Assembly: GCA_013001595.1 (NCBI GenBank)
Contig: JABDMH010000137.1
Coordinates: 1-64,000, forward strand
Direction of reading: 5' to 3'
DNA from: Saprospiraceae bacterium
Lineage (GTDB): Bacteria; Bacteroidota; Bacteroidia; Chitinophagales; Saprospiraceae
Length of the DNA: 64,000 nt
Under the pieces are notes generated by a model, which worked only from the letters and a program-made list of their open reading frames with translations, did not search any database and was not told where the DNA came from. Each line of letters starts with the position of its first letter. The first letter of the stretch is position 1. Positions 44,906 to 52,639 of the stretch are shown in pieces. Position numbers and translations under genes: made by a program.

Positions 44906-47308
44906 ATGCATGAACAACATAAACGTTCAACTGTAACATCTTTGTTTACTGTTTTTCTTTTCAGTCTTCTAGCTCAATCTGATGATGGAAGTGTCTCCTC
45001 ATCAAAGACTCCGATTACGGGACAGCTTTTGCAAGAAGCAAATCGAGAACCGCTTCCATATGCAATGGTTGCACTTTACAACGAACAGGACAGCAATTTG
45101 GTGAATAGTGCACTTTCTAGTGATCAAGGTTGGTTTCGAATGGAAGCAGCTCCAGGAAAATACTACGCCGAAATAAACTTTATCGGCTACGAGGATAGGA
45201 CAATCCCGAGTATCGAGGTTCAAAAAAATCTGGATTCTTTGCAACTGGGTCAAGTGTTCCTCAAATCGGATGCCATTGCTTTGGAGGAAGTAACCGTAAC
45301 GGCAGAAAAGAGCCAAATGCAATTGAAACTGGATCGAAGGGTCTTCAATGTAGGTGAGGATCTTTCCAATAGTGGAAGTAATGCAGCAGATATCCTGGAC
45401 AGAGTTCCGTCGGTCACCGTCGATCCGGAAGGAAATGTCAGTCTCCGTGGAAGTCAGGGTGTCCGTATTCTGGTCAACGGCAAACCATCGGGCTTGTTGA
45501 GTTCGGGAGAAACGGAAGCGCTACTGAGGATGCAAGGAGATATCATTGAAAGTGTTGAAATAATTACTAATCCTTCTGCGCGATATGAGGCAGAAGGAGA
45601 AGCAGGAATTATCAATCTCATTCTCAAGAAGAATAAGGAAAAGGGATTCAATGGATCTTTCGGGCTAACTGCTGGTAGGCCAGATAATTATGGGGCTTCC
45701 TACAGTCTAAATCTACGTCGTAGTGATTTTAATTTCTTTTCCAATTTCGGTATGGACTATCGGAAGACACCGGGAGGTGGTTGGTCGGAACAGCGGTTTT
45801 TCACTGGTGGAGCCTTGTCCACCTTTTACCGAAGCGAAACGGAACAGACGAGAGGAGGTGTGGGAGGATATCTGCAGCTTGGCACTGATTGGAATATTGA
45901 CCAAGGACTTCTGCTGACAGGTGCACTCTTGTTCAGAAAGGGCCAAGATAAAAATGATGCCTTTGTGACTTACGAAGATTTTAATCCGGAGGGTGCTACG
46001 ATCTCCTTTACGGAAAGAGATGTTGCCGAATCGGAAAATGAATATAATTTGGAAGGTTCCCTCAATCTAAAAAAGACCTTTGATGACCCTGACCATACAT
46101 GGACAACCACCATCACATACATCGTCGATGACGATACCGAATTGGCCGACTACGTTCAGAAAACTGATACATTGGGAGCTCTAATCCTGCAGAGATCAAG
46201 TAATACAGAAGATGAGCTCAACTTTCTATTACAAAGTGATTATATAAAGCCCATAAATGAAAATGGACGATTGGAAGCTGGCATGCGAATTGCCCTACGC
46301 AAAGTTAATAACGACTTTATGGTAGAAGAATCTGATGATGGTACATTTGAGGCATTGGATAATTTTGATGATCAGCTGGAATATCTTGAAGACATATATG
46401 CTGCTTATTTTATGATCGGAGATGAGTTTGGCAAGATAGGTTTACAAGCTGGATTGCGGGCTGAATACTCTGATATCTCTGCCACCTTGCAAAAAATAAA
46501 CAGCTCTAATGAACAGAATTATCTTAGTTTTTTTCCCAGTGCCTCTGTGTCATACAAGTTCTCAGGTGAGAATCAATTACAGCTCAGCTACAGTAGGCGG
46601 TTAAGTCGTCCGTATTTTCGCAGCTTGCTGCCCTTTTCCAATTATAATGACCCTCGTAACAATAACATTGGAAATCCAAACTTGCGTCCAGAGTTCACGC
46701 ACTCGCTTGAGACCGGCTATCTAAACTACTTTACCAAGGGATCCTACTTGGTCAGTGTATATTATCGCCATACAGATGGGGTAATCGAAGAAATCATACT
46801 CCCTGCTGAGGATGGTACGGCTATTGAATATCCGGTAAATCTTTCCACACGCAATGCCTACGGAGTGGAGATGAATTTCTCTTACGACCTAACCGATCAA
46901 TGGGACATGAATACCGATCTGAATTTCTTCCGATCCATGATCGACGGTATGTTCGAAGGAGTACAATATACCAATGACACCTATGCAATGCTAGGTCGTC
47001 TTACTACCAATTACGATATTGGTCAGGTTGCTGAGATTCAGGCATCCTTTAACTACTTGGCTCCTCAAAGAACAACACAAGGACGAAGATTGTCTTCCTA
47101 CAACTTTGATCTTGCTGCCTCAATGGATGTTTTAAAGAATCGTGGAACACTGACACTATCGGCAAGGGATATTTTTAATACCAGGGTAAGGAGGAGTATT
47201 ATAGACCAAATTGATTACAGAGCGGAGTCGTCCTTTCAATGGCGTCGAAGACAGGGGATCGTGCTTTCCTTCAACTACCGTATAAATCAGGAAAAATCTG
47301 AAAAATGA
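44906..47308 (+). CDS. TonB-dependent receptor-like outer membrane protein
   Basis: An 800-residue outer-membrane protein from ATG 44906 (an in-frame TTG at 44891 is less likely). After a signal peptide, residues ~38-125 form a carboxypeptidase-regulatory-like domain (ITGQLLQEANREPLPYAMVAL, FIGYEDRTI), then a plug with LEEVTVTAEKSQMQ, ADILDRVPSVTVD, GVRILVNGKPSGL, SVEIITNPSARYEAEGEAGIINLILKK, and a C-terminal barrel of the OMP_b-brl type. It has no SusD partner, so it belongs to the class that transports or binds peptides, metals or other ligands independent of SusD. It is monocistronic. Confidence 0.93.
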   Translation: MHEQHKRSTVTSLFTVFLFSLLAQSDDGSVSSSKTPITGQLLQEANREPLPYAMVALYNEQDSNLVNSALSSDQGWFRMEAAPGKYYAEINFIGYEDRTIPSIEVQKNLDSLQLGQVFLKSDAIALEEVTVTAEKSQMQLKLDRRVFNVGEDLSNSGSNAADILDRVPSVTVDPEGNVSLRGSQGVRILVNGKPSGLLSSGETEALLRMQGDIIESVEIITNPSARYEAEGEAGIINLILKKNKEKGFNGSFGLTAGRPDNYGASYSLNLRRSDFNFFSNFGMDYRKTPGGGWSEQRFFTGGALSTFYRSETEQTRGGVGGYLQLGTDWNIDQGLLLTGALLFRKGQDKNDAFVTYEDFNPEGATISFTERDVAESENEYNLEGSLNLKKTFDDPDHTWTTTITYIVDDDTELADYVQKTDTLGALILQRSSNTEDELNFLLQSDYIKPINENGRLEAGMRIALRKVNNDFMVEESDDGTFEALDNFDDQLEYLEDIYAAYFMIGDEFGKIGLQAGLRAEYSDISATLQKINSSNEQNYLSFFPSASVSYKFSGENQLQLSYSRRLSRPYFRSLLPFSNYNDPRNNNIGNPNLRPEFTHSLETGYLNYFTKGSYLVSVYYRHTDGVIEEIILPAEDGTAIEYPVNLSTRNAYGVEMNFSYDLTDQWDMNTDLNFFRSMIDGMFEGVQYTNDTYAMLGRLTTNYDIGQVAEIQASFNYLAPQRTTQGRRLSSYNFDLAASMDVLKNRGTLTLSARDIFNTRVRRSIIDQIDYRAESSFQWRRRQGIVLSFNYRINQEKSEK

Positions 47309-47463
47309 TTTGATGGCTCGATCAAAATCGTAATAATCCTCACCCACCATCAAAGGAGCCAATATTCAGACCATTCCACCATCGAATTCAAATTAAAGAC
47401 ACTGAAATGATGTTAGGATCGCATGGAGTAAAATCTGAGGGCAAATAGATCATGGCGTCTCTC

Positions 47464-47658
47464 CTACCTCATAGCCACAACTTCAAAATCTTTCAGTTCA
47501 GGAACGGTAAATTTAACCGTTCCATCTTCCTGATTAAAGCTGATTGCTTTACCCGACCTCAATAGGCTTACTTCAGTGGCCGTTTTATTGGTTTCATTGA
47601 AATCTATCATGAGCCAACTAATAACAGCGTAATGAGGGTGTATGCTTTTATAATCCAT
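47464..47658 (-). CDS. Short C-terminal-fragment-like ORF
   Basis: A 64-residue frame from ATG 47658. It lacks a signal peptide and reads as the closing beta-sandwich of a larger hydrolase (SLLRSGKAISFNQEDGTVKF, VPELKDFEVVAM), as found at the C-terminus of several glycoside hydrolases. It may be a gene relic. No neighbour supports a function. Confidence 0.35.
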   Translation of the reverse strand: MDYKSIHPHYAVISWLMIDFNETNKTATEVSLLRSGKAISFNQEDGTVKFTVPELKDFEVVAMR

Positions 47659-47832
47659 GGAGGTTTTAATCCACAACTTGAAAAAGATACACTATGGTAA
47701 AAGTGCAAATGATGAAAACTAGCAGATAGATGACTCCTTGCGTATGTAAGTAATTGTTATCTAAACCAAAATGGGAAAAAAAGCGCTAATGTTAATATGA
47801 ACCGAATATTGATCTTCTGCTAACCACCATCG

Positions 47833-49671
47833 ATGCCAAAATCTCCAGAACAATCCTTGGAAATAGAAACTAAGCTGGCGGTTCCTCAAAAATACTTTAG
47901 TACACTTAAGCAGATCTTAACCTCGGCAGACTTCTCAAGATCACTACAACTAAAGTCTGTCCGTGAACTCAAGATTCATGACTACTACTATGATACAAAA
48001 GACTTGGCTTTGCAATCCAGAGATGCTTGCTTAAGACGGCGACAAATCAACGACTTACCTGCACTACTAACGTACAAAGAAGCGCTTTCTCAGAATAAGG
48101 GGCTTTCGATTTTTACGCGAGAGGAAATCGAAGGTCCACTCAGAGCTGAGCTATTGCAAGAGATTTTATCAAAACTCAACTGTGGAATCAGTGTCGATAC
48201 TCTATCAGATGAAGATAGCTCATTTGATTTAGAAAGAGTTTTAAATAAGCAAGAGATGTATTTGATCTTGCAACTCAAAAATGACCGAAGTGTCTTTGAT
48301 TGCGAAGTTGGCGATACGTTGAAAGTTGAGTTTTGCCTTGACAAGGTGAGGGCAAAAGGTCTGGATCAGAAGACCAAATTCAATGAACTTGAAATAGAAC
48401 TAAAATATGGCACAGAAGCCGACTTCGAGCATTTTGTTAAATCCATTCGTCCGGTGCTACCCTTCGTCAAAGCATCAAAATATCTCAGCAAGTACCACGG
48501 GTCACTTGCTCGCCTTGGTTTTTTTGATTCAGAAAAGAACAAGAAAGATAGGCAGGTAAAGACTTGGAAATCCCACTTGTCAAAAATATATAAGCGGTTT
48601 CAGTGCTTTTTTGCTAAAGCTATGAGCTTCAAGAATATTGAAGATCTACACCAAGCTCGAGTCTCCTTGCGTCAACTCCTTACCTTGTTGGATTTTCTGC
48701 AATTCGAGCACAAAGATCCCACACATTTAAAGCGACTGCAACGTCTGACTAAAAAAATACAATTAATTCAGAAAAGACTTGGTGCAGTACGCGATTTGGA
48801 CGTACTTATTGAGAAAATCAAACGGGACACCTCTGATTCCTCCCGACAAGATAACCCACAAATTTTTGATGCACGCCTACTTGCATTGTTGCAGAAGGAA
48901 CGAAAGATTGCTCGTTTTAAGAGTCTGGCCAGATTACCCCAACTCTACAACCGACAATTTCAATCTCTTTGGAAGCAATTTTTCCGGGACGACCTTGAGA
49001 TATTAGCAACTCAGGTACAGGCCGAAGAGAAGTTACATCGATTAAAGCAAGATTTTCAGATGTTGTTTATGGCTTTCCAAAGCAGTAAAAAAAAGTATGG
49101 ACTACATCATCCCAAAAGCATGAAGAAATTACATCGCATCCGATTATTGTGCAAAAAACTGCGTTACGCTTACAAGTATATAGCCTTTGTGCTGGCATAC
49201 GATCCCTCCACATTGGCAAAGCAATATGCGCGCATGCAAGATGTGCTCGGGGATTTGAATGATCTAAGGAATTTCAAAAGATTACATGAAAATCTGCATA
49301 CAGATTATGGTGCATTATTTGGTCCATTCATTCGGGATAACATCCCAAGGATTGAAGCGGTCATTGAAAATCAAGCTATTTTGGCAATCAGTCGACTAGA
49401 GTCCATGGTGCAATTTGATGGATCCCAATCAAAGGCTGAATTTCGGCATACTATGGAGACGACCTCGAGGGATGACTTGAAAAGTCTGGTTGGGATCGGT
49501 GACAGAATTGAAGCACAGCTTAATGATCATGGCATTTTCCGTTTCGAACAAATATCCACTATGACTTCACAAGATTTTGAGGTGCTAGATTCCGATGGCT
49601 TAAACCTAAAATATCGAGCCCAACTTAATAAATGGAGTGAGCAAGCTCAAAAGAAGTTGGTACTTACTTAA
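47833..49671 (+). CDS. CYTH-CHAD fusion with C-terminal helix-hairpin-helix
   Basis: A 612-residue soluble protein. Residues ~8-215 are a CYTH domain with the signature EIETK (ExExK) at the N-terminus and paired basic residues in CLRRRQINDLPALLTYK, which act in tunnel-type triphosphatases. Residues ~240-520 form a CHAD domain, helical and very rich in Lys/Arg/His (HQARVSLRQLLTLLDFLQF, HRIRLLCKKLRYAYKY), which binds polyphosphate. The last ~60 residues (LVGIGDRIEAQLNDHGIF) resemble a helix-hairpin-helix of the DUF4332 type, an addition not usual for this family. It is expected to hydrolyse inorganic triphosphate near polyphosphate granules. Confidence 0.92.
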   Translation: MPKSPEQSLEIETKLAVPQKYFSTLKQILTSADFSRSLQLKSVRELKIHDYYYDTKDLALQSRDACLRRRQINDLPALLTYKEALSQNKGLSIFTREEIEGPLRAELLQEILSKLNCGISVDTLSDEDSSFDLERVLNKQEMYLILQLKNDRSVFDCEVGDTLKVEFCLDKVRAKGLDQKTKFNELEIELKYGTEADFEHFVKSIRPVLPFVKASKYLSKYHGSLARLGFFDSEKNKKDRQVKTWKSHLSKIYKRFQCFFAKAMSFKNIEDLHQARVSLRQLLTLLDFLQFEHKDPTHLKRLQRLTKKIQLIQKRLGAVRDLDVLIEKIKRDTSDSSRQDNPQIFDARLLALLQKERKIARFKSLARLPQLYNRQFQSLWKQFFRDDLEILATQVQAEEKLHRLKQDFQMLFMAFQSSKKKYGLHHPKSMKKLHRIRLLCKKLRYAYKYIAFVLAYDPSTLAKQYARMQDVLGDLNDLRNFKRLHENLHTDYGALFGPFIRDNIPRIEAVIENQAILAISRLESMVQFDGSQSKAEFRHTMETTSRDDLKSLVGIGDRIEAQLNDHGIFRFEQISTMTSQDFEVLDSDGLNLKYRAQLNKWSEQAQKKLVLT

Positions 49672-49898
49672 AGACCTTATAGTGGCTTTTTCATCAATTC
49701 TCAATGTCAAAAATGCGAAATCATATATATGATGAACGATTGCTTGTCGATTAGATGAGATCTTAAGTTTCAAAAAATTTGAAGAAATGTTCCGTTGTTG
49801 ACTTCAGGTAGTCACCTGCAGCTTGAAGATGGCCAATCAATATGTCCAGATTCGTTTGCACTTGTGATAGTTTAGTTCAGCGATCTTGATGGATTGAT

Positions 49899-49929
49899 GA
49901 AAAATAAAAGGCCAGGACTTGCCCGACCT
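49899..49929 (-). terminator. Rho-independent terminator of the tRNA gene
   Basis: On the minus strand AGGTCGGG (49922-49929) pairs with CCTGGCCT (49909-49916) with two G-U pairs around a 5-base loop, followed by TTTATTTTT (complement of 49900-49908). It lies 10 bases after the tRNA 3' end. Confidence 0.75.
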
Positions 49930-49938
49930 CGTATTAAT

Positions 49939-50015
49939 TGGTGACCCCATCAGGACTCGAACCTGAAACCTGCTGCTTAGAAGGCAGCTGCTCTATCCAG
50001 TTGAGCTATAGGGCC
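49939..50015 (-). tRNA. tRNA-Arg (anticodon TCT)
   Basis: The minus strand from 50015 folds into a full cloverleaf: acceptor GGCCCTA/TGGGGTC with two G-U pairs, D-arm GCTC/GAGC, anticodon stem GCTGC/GCAGC with loop CTTCTAA (anticodon TCT), five-base variable loop AGGTT and T-arm TCAGG/CCTGA with loop TTCGAGT. The mature part is 74 nt (49942-50015) and the 3' CCA is encoded (49939-49941). Confidence 0.97.
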
Positions 50016-50133
50016 GCTCGATTTGCTTATCTATTCTTCCTGCCTTAGCGGTGGCAAATTTAGTTGAATTTATAAAAAGAGCAAAGATGTACCGCTGATT
50101 CGCTATATTTCGTAAAAAGGAGTACGGCCGGCT

Positions 50134-50820
50134 ATGGCAACTGAAGTAAAGATCGAAGAAGGCTGGAAAAAAGCACTTAAAGAGGAGTTTGAAAAGCCAT
50201 ATTTTCAAGAGCTTCGCACCTTCTTACATAAGGAACTACGGGCAGGTAAATCAATATACCCACCCGGTGCCCTTATTTTCAATGCATTTGATAAGACGCC
50301 CTTTGATCAAGTTAGGGTGGTCATCTTGGGTCAGGATCCCTATCATGGTCCTGGACAAGCGATGGGGCTCTCTTTCAGTGTTCCTAGGTCTGTTCGGAGG
50401 CCTCCATCACTATTAAACATCTATAAAGAGCTACAGGAAGATCTACAAGTGCCGATTGCGGATCATGGAGACCTAACGCACTGGGCAGAGCAAGGTGTAT
50501 TCTTACTCAATGCCATGCTGACCGTTGAGAAAGGTCGTGCCGGATCACATAAGAACATACGTTGGCAAAGCTTCACTGATGCAGTAATCAAAAAGCTTTC
50601 TGAAGAAAAAGATGGCCTTGTATTTTTATTATGGGGAAGGTTTGCGCAAGGTAAATCAGATCTCATTGATCAAACCAAACACCATGTACTCAATAGTGCA
50701 CACCCGTCACCGCTGGCCAGAGGAGGATTCTTCGGCTGCAAACACTTTAGCCGTACCAATGAAATTCTGCTGGGTCAGGGCTATCGGCCCATTGACTGGA
50801 ACCTTACAGGCTCCTCCTAA
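50134..50820 (+). CDS. ung: Uracil-DNA glycosylase (family 1)
   Basis: A 228-residue base-excision repair enzyme that removes uracil from DNA. The catalytic water-activating motif is [19 protein letters not shown] (D68, H71), the Pro-rich loop is [13 protein letters not shown], the uracil pocket has [14 protein letters not shown], and the Leu intercalation loop is [16 protein letters not shown] with H190. The intercalation loop is one residue shorter than in E. coli. AAGGAG lies upstream as a ribosome-binding site. Its 3' end overlaps the convergent plug-lipoprotein gene by 17 bases. Confidence 0.97.
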   Translation: MATEVKIEEGWKKALKEEFEKPYFQELRTFLHKELRAGKSIYPPGALIFNAFDKTPFDQVRVVILGQDPYHGPGQAMGLSFSVPRSVRRPPSLLNIYKELQEDLQVPIADHGDLTHWAEQGVFLLNAMLTVEKGRAGSHKNIRWQSFTDAVIKKLSEEKDGLVFLLWGRFAQGKSDLIDQTKHHVLNSAHPSPLARGGFFGCKHFSRTNEILLGQGYRPIDWNLTGSS

Positions 50821-51235
50821 TTTCCTTCTTCATCGTAATTTCGATCACACCATCTTGACCACGAGCACCATATTTTCCTGCCCGAGGAGGAGTTACCACC
50901 GTCACCGTTTCAATATTGAAAATATCAACCGAACTAACAGCTTCGCGATATGAATTACCAACTATTATACCATCTACCACATAAATGGGTTCATTTTCCC
51001 CTGAAAATGATTTTGCACCCCGGATTATAGCTATGGGATTCGTTGCTCCACCTCTTACTTCGACACCGGGCTGTAACCTAATGTAATCGATCAGCTGCCG
51101 CATTCCTTGTACATTGGCATCGACCATATTTCCATCTTTATCATATTGAACTGCTTTTTCCGAGGTATAACAGGATGACACCACGAGCATGCAAACGATG
51201 GCGAAGAGTGAGCTTTTTAGATGTGAAATATTCAT
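50804..51235 (-). CDS. Stand-alone TonB plug-domain lipoprotein
   Basis: A 143-residue lipoprotein: signal peptide, lipobox VVSSC with Cys22, then a TonB-dependent receptor plug domain with [67 protein letters not shown]. No barrel domain follows; the gene ends at a normal stop. The function of free plug lipoproteins is not established. A decayed copy lies at 31261-31554. Its last 17 bases overlap the end of ung. Confidence 0.88.
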   Translation of the reverse strand: MNISHLKSSLFAIVCMLVVSSCYTSEKAVQYDKDGNMVDANVQGMRQLIDYIRLQPGVEVRGGATNPIAIIRGAKSFSGENEPIYVVDGIIVGNSYREAVSSVDIFNIETVTVVTPPRAGKYGARGQDGVIEITMKKEIRRSL

Positions 51236-51284
51236 AATTAGTAGATTTCATGGAAAGTTAAGACAATTCCGGTCAGGATGCCAT

Positions 51285-51315
51285 AAAAAAAGGGAGTGAC
51301 GAGCACTCCCTTTTT
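51285..51315 (-). terminator. Rho-independent terminator of the DUF2911 gene
   Basis: AAAAAGGGAGTG (51287-51298) pairs perfectly with CACTCCCTTTTT (51304-51315) around ACGAG; on the minus strand it ends in T7. It lies 22 bases after the DUF2911 stop and is symmetrical enough to work in both directions. Confidence 0.9.
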
Positions 51316-51337
51316 GTATCGATATATGAAGACTGAA

Positions 51338-52192
51338 CTACATGCTCCATTCTTTGATGGAAGCTTCGTTCATCCGTATGTAGTCCATATTGTTCGCTTT
51401 CTTGGCTAGCTCTAATGATTTCTTGGCCGATGCTATGGCATCTGCCTTCTTGCCCAACTTTGCTTCAATCAGAGACTTTTGACGCAAGACCCAGAACTTT
51501 TCATTGCCCATATCGACAGATTTAGTGATCCATTCCAAGGCTTGCTCAAGGTTTTTACCTTCTGCGGCGTAATAGGAAGCTGCATTATAGTAGTCACCTG
51601 CGTGGGGTCCTGCCATCACTTGTTCAATGTTTTTCTCAACGGTTTTAGCTGTATGTACTTTGAGATCCAATGCAGCAAAGGTATTGTCCCATCCAAACCA
51701 GATGGAAGCACCATCACTAGTCATACCATCAATAGAAATCATGAAGTTCTCGATCATGGTCTCAGAACCGGACATTGTTCCTGCTTCACCCATCACAGTG
51801 ATGGGCTCGACACCTCCTTGCAGATAACTGCCAAAATTGCCAGAATTATAAGGATACAACATAAAGGTCCAATTGCTCTTTCCGGGCTTGGCAAGAATCG
51901 CATATGCACCAGCCTCAACATCTTTACCTCCCAATACAACATCTTCACTAAAGGTAATTTTAGTAGCTGCATTTGCTCCCAGTCTCCATACCTCATCGTA
52001 GGGTACCAATCCACCAAAGATATCTCTGCCTTTCTTACCAGGACGCGAATACTCAACAGTGACATCGGTCAACCCTACCGTCTGCATAACCTTGGCGGAT
52101 GGACTGGCTGCAGGAGTCTTAATTTGTGCGCTTAGGTCCACTACCATCATGGTCATGGCTACCGCGAAGCACATCGATAATACATTTTTCAT
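51338..52192 (-). CDS. DUF2911 exported protein
   Basis: A 284-residue exported protein with a signal peptide ending in DLSAQ. Residues ~25-165 form a DUF2911 domain with the diagnostic YSRPGKKGRDIFGGLVP, EVWRLGANAATKITFS and AGAYAILAKPGKSNWTFM. The C-terminal ~100 residues are helical, with two tetratricopeptide-like units (LEQALEWITKSVDMGNEKFW and ADAIASAKKSLELAKKANN). It is common in Bacteroidota; function unknown. It stands alone with a strong terminator. Confidence 0.9.
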   Translation of the reverse strand: MKNVLSMCFAVAMTMMVVDLSAQIKTPAASPSAKVMQTVGLTDVTVEYSRPGKKGRDIFGGLVPYDEVWRLGANAATKITFSEDVVLGGKDVEAGAYAILAKPGKSNWTFMLYPYNSGNFGSYLQGGVEPITVMGEAGTMSGSETMIENFMISIDGMTSDGASIWFGWDNTFAALDLKVHTAKTVEKNIEQVMAGPHAGDYYNAASYYAAEGKNLEQALEWITKSVDMGNEKFWVLRQKSLIEAKLGKKADAIASAKKSLELAKKANNMDYIRMNEASIKEWSM

Positions 52193-52307
52193 AAATCTCT
52201 CTTTTTAAAAATTGAAATAAATAAGGCCTTTAGTTCTCGCTGACGGCGCAAAAGTAGGATTTTTCATCATATTAGTAATATGCGTATGTGGATATGTGCT
52301 TCCAATC

Positions 52308-52639
52308 CTGCGAAATATTTTCACGTCCATCTCCTTTAAAACACTGGCAACCGACCATATTTCACTCGGCGGATCTACAAAAACAGTCTGATGGTGTTAT
52401 ACTCTTGAGCTTATGTCCTGCGAAATATATTCGCCTCTACAGCTTACCAAATCAACCATGGTCAATTTTGTGAACCACATAGGTACAATTGGGCTCATAG
52501 TCTAATTGCTTGTCCGCTTCCCCTCTGTGTTACTATGTGCCTGGGTAGTTCCCTTTCACTCATAGGTTTTTGGAACCAGAAGATACTTGGGGGGCTCATC
52601 ACATTTTGCTCGACGGATCCGAAAACGACCCTATCAGGG
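52308..52639 (+). repeat. Modular dispersed repeats, patch 1 (X-Y-X)
   Basis: Module X: CTCGGCGGATCTACAAAAAC (52365) followed by CCTGCGAAATATATTCGCCT (52418), and a second X at 52593-52639 (GGCTCATCACATTTTGCTCG then ACGGATCCGAAAACGACC). Module Y: GAACCACATAGGTACAATTG (52472), then CTGTGTTACTATGTGCC and GTAGTTCCC (52525-52553). The same modules recur at 62901-63370. The patch runs up to the stop codon of the molybdenum hydroxylase gene (52634). Confidence 0.78.
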
